Source: Perkinsus olseni
Taxonomy: Eukaryota; Perkinsozoa; Perkinsida; Perkinsidae
Reading direction: 5' to 3'
NCBI GenBank assembly: GCA_013115135.1
Contig: JABANP010000129.1
Span: forward strand, 1-64,000
DNA: 64,000 nucleotides
This document shows, piece by piece, positions 1-11,562 of the stretch (positions within the stretch are counted from its first letter, which is position 1; the number at the start of each line of letters is the position of its first letter). The translations under genes and the position numbers were made by a program. Below the pieces are notes generated by a model. That model had not been told where the DNA came from. It worked only from the letters and a program-made list of their open reading frames with translations, and searched no databases.

Positions 1-122
1 GAGACTCCTCGCTCGGCCTCGTCGGACCTCGCCAGGTCTAGGCTCGCCTCGGCTCGGCTCGAAGGATTCTAGCGAGCCGAGACGAGACTCGATTTTTCAG
101 CTCGGCGGAGCCTCGCTCCGCC
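1..122. repeat. CTCGG-rich low-complexity block
   Basis: The block is built from permutations of CTCGG, TCGGAC and GAGACTCG, and has short self-complementary stretches such as GAGCCGAGACGAGACTCG. A similar block lies at 4326-4447. The two bracket the hAT element, but they share only low-complexity words and not one alignable terminal repeat, so I do not call them transposon ends. Confidence 0.6.
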
Positions 123-482
123 TGTAGTTACTTTTCGAGATTGCAAGATTCACGAAAGACCACGCCAAGTGATCTGCGTCGCAGATGATTGCAAGTTAGA
201 ATTCGAAACATCACTAACATCTCGGGGCTGACTCTGATCATCGACCAATGACCAAGCTGAGGCTCAAGGCTCAAGCGAAAATTCATCAGCATCGATAATA
301 TCCATTCGAATCGAGTCGGTGATATCGAAGCATTCGATCTCAATCGGTCTTTTAAAAAAGTTGGTTGGAGAGTTCTATGCGGAGCATTTCCGAGTTGCGG
401 GCATGGGCTTTTTATTCTTGGCAAGTCTTTCTCAGTCAGCTTTTCGGGGCACTTTTGTCCGTTGCAAAACCTGCGCTACAGA

Positions 483-3400
483 ATGCCTGGCCCTCTTCGT
501 CCATCTTCCGAACATGTCGGACTGTATGCGGCTAATACTTCCATGTCGGCAAGCAGCTCGTCGGGGGCGTTCATTGACGGCGGTGCTGAGAACCTGATCT
601 CGGGTGACGAAGCTGATGCTGTTATTCATCCCTTAATTCCTCCAACAACACGTGCTGCTGCACAGTCGTCTCGCACTCCCGCAGCTGCTTGTAAAACTTC
701 GGCGAAGAAAAGGGCCCCGTCTACGGTGCATAGCACAAGTCGCAAAATTCGCAAGCTGTCCTCCTCTGCATTTGCAACCGTCAAAAAGGGTGATGGTGGC
801 CCACAGATGGGGCAGGCATTGGATCTGGTGGCATACTCCTTAGCGGGTCCTAAGCCCAACAGTAAGAGCAAGGTCTGGGAAGATTTCAGTCTGGTCAAGA
901 GGAAGAGTGATAACAAGATATTTGATAACATTGCTGCGTGTAATCACTGCTTGATCGTTGTCTCCCACATCGACGCTAATACATCATCGATGATTCGGCA
1001 TGAGTGCAAACATGAGAGCTCGAAGCCTATGAAACTGACCCAGTTTCCGGGTGTCCTCCAGGCAGTGTCTCTCCCAGAAGAGCATCGTCGCACTCTGGTC
1101 GACGGCTGCGTGAAATTGTCGGCCGCCATCCCTGGCATTGGCTTTGCCACTCATAGATCAGAGGCTATGCTGGAATTTATACAGATGATAATAGATGTAA
1201 CAACGAAGGTCGGAAGACCCTGGGACGCTGCTAAGTCCATTCCATCTGACACGACGATCAGCAGAAAATGCAAAGAAGTGGCGGCGGAGAGGAGGGAACT
1301 GGTGAAGAATAAAATCAAGGCGCAGCGACCTCCATATCAGGTAGGTCCTACCAATGGGAGGCTACCACATAGTCATTTGCGAACAGCGCAGTACGATTCA
1401 ATTTTAATCATTCAAACTATTTCTGTTTAGGTTCATTTCGATGCATGGCTGAACCCCTACCAGAATCGTCATCTGCTAGGAATTACGGTCAACCTGCATA
1501 ACGGTGATCACTCTCGACCAGCGCTTCTCGCTCTACAAGAGCTACCATCTGAGACTGCGGCAGATGTACTGGCTACCACGAATGACGTGAGATGAGTGGC
1601 TCGCATCAGGATTCATTTCAGGTTCTTTCCAAGTACGAGCTCGATGGAAAGAGCATTCTTTTCAGCACCGACTCGGCAAGCAATAACATTGCCGCTTTGA
1701 ACGAGGGCGATTTGGCGTCTACCCCTTGTTTCGCACACCTGATACAGCTTGCAATAAAGTGCGGAACGTGCCCTAAACAGGAGGAATCTACTCGAAAGCT
1801 CCATCATCTCTTCCCTGATGAGATGCTGGCAGCAAGGAAAGTGGAGAAGGACAACTCAGCAGCAGCCCTTGTTGCAGCAACAGCAAGAATGGTATTGTAC
1901 ATCAAAAAAAGTCAAGGTTGAATAGCAAGATAAAAAGATAAAGGATACAATAAGTAAGTTTGGATATGATGGCACCAGTGCCGAGATCTTCTTTGTAGGT
2001 TGAAGCCCGTAAATGAAGTCAAGTGGAACTCTCTGTACGATATGCTGAAGAGCGTTGCTGACGCGTGGGAGCCTTTAGGGTCGCTACTCATTGAGAAAGG
2101 AAAGGCCATGTAGTTTCGGCTGGATTCGAGAATCGGGGAGGACAATCGCCGCTTGTCGATCGCTCGAATGCCTGGGATCGAGCTTCAATTGTCGCGCCCG
2201 CCTAATTCGGCTACCCCGCTTTCTGATAAAGTCTATTACAAGCTGGGAATTCCGGGCTGGAATCCAACTTGGATTATCCAAGCGCTTCCCGATGGACTCC
2301 ATTGGAAAACTTCTGGACTCCATTGGTTCCATTGAATAGCATAATCAATGAGCGAGCAATACTCACGCTGTACGGGTGAGGAGTCTTCGCAAGCTGTGTT
2401 TGCCAAACACTGTTTGGCCTCGCTTCAGTGGTGTTACACCACTGGTGTAGGGTGGCGAGATCTTGCTACCTATTGGGCGGTACCCAGATTTGAATAGGCC
2501 TGTGGTAGGTGCTTCGAGAAAGTGCTGTCTCGGAACAAAGAGTTGCAGCAACTAATGTCCCTGATAAAACCACTTAGAGATGCAACGATCACCATTCAGA
2601 GCTACAAAAAGCTTGGCGCTACAAAAACTATCATGTAGGTTTTGTGCACTCGGGGAAATATTTCATCTGGTTCCATATTTCTCGTGTATGCTTTCTGAGA
2701 AGACCCTTCTCTTATCCCAGGGAGTTAGAGAGATGCTGGCTGCATCTATGTGACGATCCAGATGATGAGCTGCCTATGATCAAGAAGGCTAGAGCGAAAA
2801 TCCGTCAGGGATTCTTGGACAAGGTAATTTCCCAACACCGATGCGCCACAGAAGAAACTTTGTTTATTTCGAACGTTTGGTGTCGCATCGGTGAGTCACA
2901 CCCGCTGTTTCCAGTGGTCACCTAAATGCTTGCTATCGATATCGTGTGTCTTTAATATCGATGTTCTGTCTCAGGTGATAGCGCGCATCACTCCCGACTG
3001 CTTGCTCCCTGCTATGCTACACCCGAAATTGAGGTTCGAGCGAGTGGACAGTCTCAAAATCGTTCAAGCTTATCGCGAATCTTTTGGCGATAACCGCAAA
3101 GCTGAAATCCGAAATATGTTAAGTAGATCCAGATTGATTCAGCAGCTTAATGAGTGGTCGATAATCACCAATGACAAACTTGATGGCTCACCTTGCGAAC
3201 CAGCACAGAAGACTTCTAATAACGTTGGCTGCTGTACCGGCATCATGGATCTGACCATGGACGAGGCTGAGCTGGAGGATAGCTGCGTTGGTGACCTTTT
3301 GGTGATGAAAAGCTACCCCGGTTCATGGAGAACGCTGCATTCGAGGAGCAGTTGCAGAAGCGAGTGGAGCTCGAAGTTAAGCGGTATCTCACCCTTTCCT

Positions 3401-3639
3401 GTCACGATGATTCCTATGATGTATTCTGGGAGAAAGCTAGGAGCGCGTTTCCCCTGTTGGCTGAAGCAGCTGCGTGTGCGCAGTTCTTTACCCTTACCAC
3501 TAGCTCCTGTGAGGGCATTTTCAGCCGTGCACGAGATCAGCTCGGCATGCGTAGAACAGAGCTCAAGCCTAACACGCTCGAGTCACTGTTGATAATTCAA
3601 ACCACAAATGCGTTCTTGAGGAACCCAATGAAGAAGTGA
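483..3639 (+). CDS. hAT-family DNA transposase, multi-exon
   Basis: Cut-and-paste transposase. Proposed exons begin 483..1340, 1431..1586 and 1622..~1915; later coding blocks lie near 1998-2111, 2560-2636, 2720-2823 and 2974-3639. The first exon has a Ser-rich N-terminus and then a BED-like zinc finger (CNHC followed by HECKH). Next comes the RNase H-like core: a FDAW segment at 1434, STDSASNN near 1665, CFAHLIQLA near 1726 and KWNSLYDML near 2020. The last 100 residues are a textbook hAT dimerisation domain (FWEKA..FPLLAEAAA..F..T..SSCEGIFSRA). Inserted sequence at 2110-2560 is probably intron. The reading frame changes between about 3300 and 3322, by a very short intron or an indel. Family call is firm; whether it is active is not known, and I could not define terminal inverted repeats or a target-site duplication. 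Confidence 0.85.
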
Positions 3640-4325
3640 TGAATTGGCAGCTGTGAGTCAACTTCGCATAGTGGCGGGCGCGATGTCCGTACTATGTGCA
3701 GGTACGGTTACTAACTACAGACTGTGGTCTACAGTTAGCGCACTTTGCATGATATGATTAGTCTTCATCAAGATGCGTTCTCTATTTTGGGGCAGTTTGT
3801 TTTGCGTTAGCGAGGTAACTTAGCCGGAGTTGAGAGGCTACGCTGAGTTGATAGAGATGCAATGTGACGTTGACAATGTCCGTAGTACGGACTCCGTACA
3901 AGTTCTCAGTGGATGTGTAACTTGCACAAACACGCTAGGTTGGCGACTCGACAACCAAATTGTAAACTATACAATGTATAGCAATGAGTGTGATCGAGAT
4001 TGTCATCGTGCCCGGCTGGGAGTTTGCTTGTGATAAATTACGACGGCGTCATACAATGTTAGGCGACCTCGTCATAAAATAGCAGTATAACTCATAACGC
4101 GTGAGGGTATGACGGCACGAGCTATTGTGTCAGTCTGACACTGTCAGACCATCTGACTCAGACGCGCTCATACCAACTCATGCTGAACGGGCAAAAGTAT
4201 AACTGAAAAGGCAGTGTACTGGCAGTAAACCATCACGACCCATTGGGTCAGCCCAACCCCCAGATTGGATACCAAGGGAAAAATTGATCGACGGCTGCGT
4301 GGCTTGAATCCGCTTGCCTTTTCTC
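3640..4325. other. No gene seen
   Basis: No coding signal is convincing in this stretch. It holds the 3' flank of the hAT gene, including a loose inverted repeat built on TACGGTTACTAACTACAGACTGTGG, and a TCAGTCTGACACTGTCAGACCATCTGACTC palindrome-like run near 4130-4160. Confidence 0.5.
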
Positions 4326-4447
4326 CACTTTTGGCCCGAGTCTCGGCGAGACTCGCCGCTCGTCTCGCCAGAGATGGAGACGACCGCGCTCGCTCGCCGC
4401 TCGCTCGCTCGGCGAGCGAGCGGCGAGCCGTACCGAGACTCGTCTCG
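4326..4447. repeat. CTCG/GCTCG palindromic low-complexity block
   Basis: Tandem CGCTCG and CTCGGCGAG words form long self-complementary stretches around 4386-4430. The block resembles 1-122 in composition and would fold into hairpins. Its function is unknown. Confidence 0.6.
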
Positions 4448-4771
4448 CATGCAGAGGCCTGTCCTGTATTGCTTTTACGGATTCGCTGATTTGTACTTAT
4501 ACATCGAAGCCACAAGCGAGCAGAAGGGTCAAAATCGGTGTTCCACTCGAAGGGAGTGAGGCATCCTTTCATCCCATGATTTCCATGGCATCATCATTAT
4601 CATCATTCAGTCCATCCTCAACTAATGCTAGTGACGACAACCTGAAAGCGGATTGCTTGACTGGAGTTGCAGATCTACACACGGAAGATGTGTTAGATCA
4701 TTGCCGGAAAGCTTTAACTGACAACTGTTTTACGTCCCAGCAAAAAGGTTTATGACATTAACCTCAAGTAC

Positions 4772-6357
4772 TTGGTAGAAGGGTTGTCCAAGGGTGCTCC
4801 TTATCCAGATAATATTAGACGTCTCTGTTACGAAGGAGCCAGGACAGGCGAAAGGTTTAAACTGGAGAATGGTCTCCTGCTCTATAGAGATTTGCAATGT
4901 CAGACTCCATGGATGATCTTTCTCCCAACCAAGCGGAGCAGAGCCTGGGCTCTCTATAAATATCATACGAATGTGCAGACTGGGACGTACCGTGGTACTC
5001 CGCGCACTATTGAGAATGTGCAGAGGGATGGCTTTTGGTGGCCTTCTATGGTGAAGGACCTAACGCGATGGATCAAGGGTTGCAAGCAGTGCCAACTAGG
5101 CAAGGCCTATGAACCCTATAATCCTCAGCCATATGTTTTTTTAGAAGGGGAATGGGACGTTTCAGTAATATACAGTTAGATTTTACTGGATCGATGGAGG
5201 CTTATTATAAACCTACGGATACCCATTGCCCGGGTGGTATGAAGCATCTTTTGGTTATAATAGATGAGGGATCGAGAGCTATGTTAGTTCTGCCTACATT
5301 CAGCACATCAGCCTTAGATGTGATAATGGGATTGCTGGTCTGGTTCCAAGCTTATGGTATCCCTCATAGGATACAACTTGATCAAGCAGGGGCTCATGTC
5401 AGTGAAGAGTTATCTACGTTTGCTGAAACTTGGGGGATTATTCTTTCATACGGAATACCCCGGCGGCCCGAAACGCAGGGACTTGTAGAAGGTGCAATAC
5501 GTGCCGTGAAAGAGACTGTTACCGCTAATCTTGCCACTTCGATTTCAAGTCCCTGGTATATATCTGGTTTGTTGAGCGGCCTGATTCATAATCAATCAAC
5601 TCTGATTGGGAGTCGTTTCTCGCAACATACTCTTACCATGGGGTTGGATTTGGACATGGACGTGCCTCCACTAGTGGTTGGTGAAGCATTGAAGCAAAGG
5701 TATCTGGAGTACAGGCAAAGGCGGGATGAGAGAGCAGCAAATGCAGAGATCCGAGATGTCCTTCAAAAAGCCCCTAGGTTTCAATTTCATCCTGATGATA
5801 AAGTCCGCCTTGTTCGGCGTATAGATAATAAACGCGTCATTCAGGGCCCGTTTACTATAGAAGCAGTTCACCCTGATAATAGATACTTGTATAAGCTTTA
5901 TGGTAAGCCTAACTATGTATCCGTTGGTCAGCTCCTGCCATTTCGTGAAGATGTGTTCATGAAAGAGTTTGATTATGCGGTGCAACCTCACCAAGCCTTA
6001 TTGGCAAGGATTACTACATCCAAAGTACCTGGCGGGGTCCCTTTTCCAGAAATAAGACCCGGCCAGTGGATCTTTGTGATACGGGAAGCAGCAGACTTTG
6101 ATAAGCTGGCTCCTTCACATCAATTGTCATTAAGCCTTGTTGAAAAGGTCGAAGGCAATAGCCTTACAGTCCTTGGTTTGGATAGGTGTAGGGATGGTTC
6201 GTGGAAACCACCAAAGACTACAGCTGAAAAGGACTCTGCTAGGTTTTCTATAGGTCCTGACGACATCTTTGGAGATGCTTTCACGTGCACTGCACATAAG
6301 AGGATTCCAAAGCGTGTGAAGGACTGGCTTGAATCTACAGGTGTTTCGTCGCCTTGA
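4772..6357 (+). pseudogene. Retroelement integrase, 5'-truncated and frameshifted
   Basis: Two overlapping frames carry one integrase. The first (4772-5179) has the N-terminal zinc-binding region: His of YKYH, then GCKQCQ, with the intervening GFWWPSM block typical of Ty3/gypsy-type integrases. The second (5152-6357) has the DDE core: Asp in QLDFTGS, Asp in QLDQAGAHVS and Glu in GLVEGAIRAVKE, then a long C-terminal extension. The second zinc-ligand His is Tyr (TYRG). The frames join near 5158, where WD is followed by FSNIQLDF in another frame. No reverse transcriptase, RNase H, protease or gag lies upstream; the hAT element does. It is either a truncated retrotransposon relic or a separated integrase gene. 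The core is well conserved over about 400 residues, which is unusual for an old relic. Confidence 0.8.
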
Positions 6358-6540
6358 TACTGTTTGAGGTTATTCGTTTGTGGTGTGCATGTGTACACTC
6401 CTGGGGGGGCGTGTACGCGTTTACCGGAGACACCTGCACACAATCCCTGCTCTTAAGCTTGATGTTTAGCTAGCTGTTGAACTTTGCTGTGTTTTTTGTT
6501 GTATTAAATTGCTGATAAACTATCTACTGTTGTGTTAACT
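6358..6540 (+). promoter_or_regulatory. Short intergenic region ahead of the papain-like gene
   Basis: Only 183 bases separate the integrase stop from the ATG at 6541. The stretch has a G-run (CTGGGGGGGCG) near 6400 and is T-rich just before the ATG (TGTGTTTTTTGTTGTATT). No TATA box is evident. It must hold the 5' UTR and promoter of the downstream gene if that gene is expressed. It could also be the remains of a retroelement 3' end. Confidence 0.35.
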
Positions 6541-8155
6541 ATGGCTCCTAAGACCAAGGCCAATCAGTACTCAGTCAACTTTCCAAGCCAGGAGGAGGAT
6601 GATTACCGGTTCGAAGTCTTCCGTGAAAACCTAGAGTTCATCGAGGAAACGAACAGGAAAAGTAAATCCTCAGCGTTTGGCGTCTTGCAGGATGATCCTG
6701 AATATTGGCAACGCCGTATGGTGGAGAGTATACATCTGATAGACTCAGCTGATAGGCTTCGACTAGTGCTGTACTGACTGAATCAGACAGGCTCTCCTCC
6801 CCTCTTCACCGATGAGTCGTAGCTTGTGCCTGTGTCCCGAATCAGACCTTTCCTACAGCCTGGGAGTGAATGTTTACGCTGCTCTGACTAGAGACGAAGT
6901 TGGTGATCTCCGCAGTTGCAGCGACATGGCTGAAGGTACCTCTGTCTGGATAGTGCGAAGATCAGCTTACTGCTACAGCCTCGCTTCGACATGGTCTGCG
7001 GATTCATTCAGGTGATCACTTCCTAGGAGTGCCTGCTACTCCTCCAGAAAGCGTCGGGGATTGGCCGAGCGAACTCAACTGGGTTGCAAGGGGGGCTGTG
7101 AACACACCTAGGGATCAGAAGAAATGTGGTTCTTCTTATGCTATTGCAAGTTTGGGTGAGTCGACTAGTCAAGAGCCTAGCTTTCAATCGGCTTCTCTAA
7201 TCCGCAGCGGATTATCCGCTATTCCCTGTACGTAATGGTGTCCAGGTGCACTGGAAGGAGCGCTCCAAATCCGTACTGGGAAGCTACAGAAGCTCTCGGT
7301 TCAGCAGGTTGTGGACTGCTCTAGCACCAGGCCATGGAGAAATTTGTGAGAAACCACCGACCGGGATATACGTCGCACTTCAACAGACATGATATGGCCT
7401 CTTCTGTGGCTGCTGGTTCAACTAACAAGCTCCTCGCTGTGGCAAGTGCAGGTCTTGTCTTTTCAGTGGCTGTCTTGGTGGTCGGAGACTTCCCACTTTC
7501 AAGTACGTGGCGGACGAAGGAATCGTCTCGGACAAGGATTACTCCTACAAGGCTAAACAAGGCTCTTGCAATCCTGTTACACAAGATGTTAAAAAGCAGA
7601 TTCTCCATGTAATAGCGATAATCATTGGATGATGAGAATTATCTAATGGTCATCTCATTCTAGAAAGGAGATGTAGCATACGACTCGACCGTCCGCACTA
7701 AACCACTCCATCCTGAGGAAGTCATGAACGAGCTGCAGCACGGACCAGTCGCTGTCGGGATCTTCACTAATACCCCGGAGTGGGCGCAGTACAAAAGCGG
7801 CATTCTGGACTGTACGCGTGGACCTTTGGCTGTGTAACGTGTAACGGTCGTTTTTGTCTTTAGCCTTCACATGTCGTGGTGACCCGGATCATGTGATGCT
7901 ACTGGTTTGGTACGGCGTCGATCGCGGCAAAAGGTGCGACATTAGCGTCGGGAACTCAGCCCTACCCTGAGGGTGCCTCAACTCAGTTACTGGTTGCTAC
8001 AGGACACTGAGGGTCCGAAACGGGGTGAACACGGCTATGTGAGAGTCGTGAGAGATCCGGAAAACAAGCCAGGCCCAGGTGGGAGGACAAAGAGCCGATG
8101 CAAATGTTATGGCGGGCGCGCTGAAGGCGCAAGTCAATTCAAGCATGTAGCTTGA
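6541..8155 (+). CDS. Papain-family (C1A) protein with Ser-His-Asp active site
   Basis: Eight exons close exactly to 322 residues: 6541..6661, 6846..6935, 7027..7155, 7246..7345, 7467..7608, 7664..7811, 7864..7933, 7987..8155; introns are 52-184 bases with GT-AG ends. Order: an I29 propeptide-like segment (YRFEVFRENLEFIEE, then LGVNVYAALTRDEV), then the mature papain fold (GAVNTPRDQKKCGSS, VVDCS, FGCLGG, FKYVADEG, HGPVAVGI, DHVMLLVWYG, YWLLQDTEG, RGEHGYVRV). The oxyanion Gln101 and His253 are present. The nucleophile Cys is Ser107 (CGSSYA for CGSCWA). The catalytic Asn is Asp273 (QDTEG for KNSWG). No signal peptide follows the ATG, unlike secreted relatives; a missed upstream exon is possible. 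Intact splicing and frame argue against a simple pseudogene. Peptidase activity is doubtful; C-to-S papain relatives exist, such as silicateins and some Plasmodium SERA proteins. Confidence 0.9.
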
Positions 8156-9328
8156 GAGCAGCGTATCTACCCTCACTTCAGGCTTTTGTAACATGTTCAA
8201 AGTCCGGATCATTTCGACCGGTGTTAGCTCGTCGGATTTGAAGATTCCCTGGAAAAGTTTGACCAGCTCTCTATCGTAAAGTTCGACTGCCGACCTGACA
8301 ACTGCAGCTGCTGAACTAGCCTGTTCTGTTTACCATCACTCATCCGCATTTCTATCATCAGGCCTTTTTTAGCCATCACAAGTATTGATTTCGGATGAGA
8401 TTTCGAGAATGCCTTGAGCTCTCGCTTAACAAGAGCTTCTTCTCTTCACCTGGATCCGAGTTCTTTCATAGTGAACTTCACTGGGTCAAGGGCGAAGGGA
8501 AATAAGCGAGTGACGGTACGGAAGTGCAGCCGGGCAGCGCGCAGTCTTCCCGATGTCCCTCGCGTAGACACAACTTAGGAATATTGAGGTCGAAAAGTGT
8601 CGAAAGTTGGAGACCGGAGGGACACAACCGAATTAACTACTTGAATGGATTCGTGAGTTGAGCTCAATTAACCGACTTCAATGCCAGCAGTGGTCGCCTG
8701 TCCATTCACGTTGACCGTGTACACTGACTTGTGAGTGACGAGTACGACCACGTCATCGCCGTTATCGCCTAGGCCTCTAAAAATCTAACACCTACATACC
8801 ATCGTTCAAGTGATGCGTTGACGGTTGACAGTTGGCAGATAGTGGGAGTCAGAGCATGAAAATATGGTATCAAAAGTCGCGCACGGACGTGTGTGCGCAC
8901 AAGTCCTACACGTACTACGTGTACGGGCACGTTGGTATATCTACGTGACGTAGATATACCTACAACAGGGGCTTTCTCGTGGCACTTTGAATTTTTGCGG
9001 CATCGTGTGGCGCGTCAGGCGCTCTTCCTGGGTGCGAGGCCCTCGCAAAGGGTGCCGAGTCGAGGCATGTCGATTCAGGGTGTTAGAAAAATGCCCTGAA
9101 AAAGACAGAAATTCCCAGGAACACTTCCGAGGAAGTTCCCAGAACTCCTCGAAACTTTCAGAGTTGAAGAAAGAAGAGGCTGCGAGCCTCGGAGGCTCAG
9201 CCTCCGTCACAGTAGCCACAACGGTAGAGTTCAGGCTGAGCTCTGTATCCTGTGGTGTTACAGCGAGCCTCGCTTCTCTCTCCCGCCCAACGGTTTACCT
9301 CGGAGAAAGACCGTACTCACTACTCAGC
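8156..9328. other. Non-coding region with a perfect hairpin
   Basis: No convincing gene. Positions 8934-8960 form a perfect inverted repeat (13-base arms GGTATATCTACGT around one G). Just upstream, ACACGTACTACGTGTACGGGCACGT is also self-complementary in parts. GC-rich CGAGCC/GGAGGCTC words recur from 9180 to 9350. Confidence 0.5.
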
Positions 9329-9490
9329 CCGAGGCTCGGGGCCCGAGCTGTTCCAAATCTTTGCGAACTCAGCAGGAGGCATCGAAAAGAGTCTGAGCCA
9401 GAAACAGCCTTTGAAGATGCTGACTCCAAGCTCCGAGTAACCCGAGAACTAGTCGATGATTCGTAGAATTATGAGCCCCTTTAGCTGAGC
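9329..9490 (+). repeat. Diverged direct repeat, copy 1
   Basis: It shares with 10068-10285 the words CCCGAGCTGTTC, CATCGAAAAGAGTCTGAGCCAGAA, GAAGATGC and TCGATGATTCGTAGAATTATGAGCCCCTTTAGCT in the same order, with insertions between. The second copy is longer. I see no coding signal conserved between the copies. Confidence 0.75.
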
Positions 9491-9588
9491 TAGTGACTCT
9501 GAGTCACTCGCTCATTGAATGAGTCCCTGACTCATTCAATGAGCCTCATCGTGTACCGATTGTGTGCTGGCGCATGTTCATCGGCGCG

Positions 9589-9880
9589 CTGTCAAACTTG
9601 GATCGGCTCTTGTCAAACTTGCCCGTGTATTGTCAAACTTGGTTGTGATACTGTCATTCTTGCATGTGATATTTTTGCCCTTGTTAAACTTGGACTTGAC
9701 ATTGACATTCTTGGTGTGAACGAATTCGACATGTGCCAAACATGGACTTCATATTGAAATTCTTGGTGTTAACATATTCGACATGTGTCAAACTCGCTTC
9801 GTCATTGTCAAACTTGCTTGCGAGTCACAAGTTCGGACGTTGTCACTCTTGCCTGCTCACTAGTCAAACTTGCACGGGAA
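9589..9880 (+). repeat. Degenerate TGTCAAACTTG repeat array
   Basis: About a dozen spaced copies of TGTCAAACTTG or TGTCATTCTTG recur at roughly 20-30 base intervals, with variable spacers. The order is irregular, so this is an old, diverged minisatellite. It lies between the two direct-repeat copies at 9.3 and 10.1 kb. Confidence 0.7.
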
Positions 9881-10067
9881 ATGGTGTAGTACGCCCCACT
9901 CCCCCTCTCCACACTCAGAGGTTTCAGCTGACCAGAGAAGTCGCTGCCACAGTCGATGGTTGTGTTTGAGTTGATAGATCGTGCTACCTCGAACTTCATC
10001 GGTTTAACCAGCGTCCATACCTCATGTTTCAATTAGTGTGATGAGTGGTTATCGCGTATATGGTCTC

Positions 10068-10285
10068 ATTAGCCCGAGCTGTTCAAACGACATCGTGGCG
10101 ATCTCAGCGCAGGCTACAGGAAACATCGAAAAGAGTCTGAGCCAGAAGCACCCTAGGAAGATGCGCTCGCACGTGTAGTGTATTGAACAGAGAACACATC
10201 CTGCCTTTTGGTTGACTATCGTCCGGGGACTGAGGACCCCGACGACCGAGTCGATGATTCGTAGAATTATGAGCCCCTTTAGCTC
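10068..10285 (+). repeat. Diverged direct repeat, copy 2
   Basis: Second copy of the module at 9329-9490; see that entry for the shared words. It ends at the same AATTATGAGCCCCTTTAGCT boundary. Confidence 0.75.
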
Positions 10286-10330
10286 TCGTCCGCCAAAAAA
10301 CGGAACAATGAAGCGGAGCGAAGCGAGCGA

Positions 10331-10666
10331 TCAGGCATGTAGCTTGACAATCCCTTTCTCGACTAAATACATCACTTTCTGGGCCAGCTGGGGCGGTAGT
10401 TGACGCGGGTCGAGTTGAGCCTGCGGGTTCGACTGGAGGTATCTGGGAGTGCCAGTGACCACCGTGAGCGTCGAGGATCCGATAGACGCGTTCGAGCTTA
10501 CTGCAGCAGGCTCTTCACTTGCGGATCGCTGAGAAGTTTCTGAGACATCACACATTATACTGATCAGAATCTCGACACCATCACGATCACCGTTCGATAG
10601 CTCTAACTCGACCGTATTCTTTGGGTAAAGGCTACGGCCCTCCAGCTCAGCTACCTCAAGAATCAC
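10331..10666 (-). CDS. Possible exon, unknown product
   Basis: A 111-codon open frame on the minus strand starts with an acidic segment (VAELEGRSLYPKNTVELEL), continues with a Ser/Thr-rich part and ends with PPQLAQKVMYLVEKG. It may be the 3' exon of the gene whose exons lie at 11563-12762, but I could not connect them by phase. It is not recognised as any family. Confidence 0.3.
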   Translation of the reverse strand: MILEVAELEGRSLYPKNTVELELSNGDRDGVEILISIMCDVSETSQRSASEEPAAVSSNASIGSSTLTVVTGTPRYLQSNPQAQLDPRQLPPQLAQKVMYLVEKGIVKLHA

Positions 10667-11562
10667 GAGGTAGCTGGGTCGAGGAAACTCAGTCCACGCT
10701 CAGTATGGACTTACGAGTGCAGCGCTGCTGCACTCGTCAGGCAATGAACAGTGATTCAACGATAGTAGTTCGATCATGGGCCACATAGTATGGGCGAAGT
10801 TGAAAGCGCCCGTGAGTTTAAAACTTTCGCAATACTGGGACTAACCCTAACGGTAAAGGTACGGCGTTGCGCCGCATGCTCACCGTTAGGGTTGCCGCGG
10901 CGACACATGGCCCACCTCAGAGTCCTCGGATATCTCATTTTTATCACCACTGGGAGTGTTCCCCGCGGGCGACAAGCTTGGAACCGGTGAACTTTCAGAG
11001 GCGAGTTTCTCGAAGTGACGCGACATCAAAGCGCTAAAAGCTCGGAGCCACTCCGCCAGGTCCTGCAGATAACGCGTCGTTCATGAGATAAACCGGGTTA
11101 ATGAAACCCAGTGCGACAGTGCGACATGGCTCACGGCTACGGTCGACAAAAATCGAAACAAGCTTCCCCGTAGTTCTCATAAACCACGGCTTGAAGAACG
11201 CGTTTTCGCGGTTACTACACCAAAACAACATCTCGCGAGGGCTACCATGCCATACAGGACAGCGAACTGTGATAAACCCCGTTTTGAAAGGGTAGTTGGA
11301 TCGCCGAAGTGTAACACTAGCAAGATAAGCTGCTCCAAGCTTGGAGAGGTCAAGGGATAAATACCACAGGTGCAAAATACAACCGACTCGTGAAATTTAC
11401 CGTCCGTCCCAAAGAGGAGCAGAACACGCTAACGGGGCGTCATTTGCATTGACTCAATTCTGAGAAATGCTTGCGGTTTCGGAAACCGTACCGTAGCAGG
11501 CTACGGTCCCGTAGAGCCCAACACTTGCATAACACGCTTGTAACGACTGCTCATCTTCCTAC

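Noticed and set aside
8987..9466. 159-codon open frame on the plus strand
   Set aside because: It runs through GC-rich repeat words and the 9.3 kb repeat module, has biased composition and no motif or splice signals. It is explained by repeat composition.
10842..10895. CCCTAACGG / CCGTTAGGG words as an internal telomere repeat
   Set aside because: The words form one inverted pair (a hairpin), not a tandem array, so telomeric origin is not supported.
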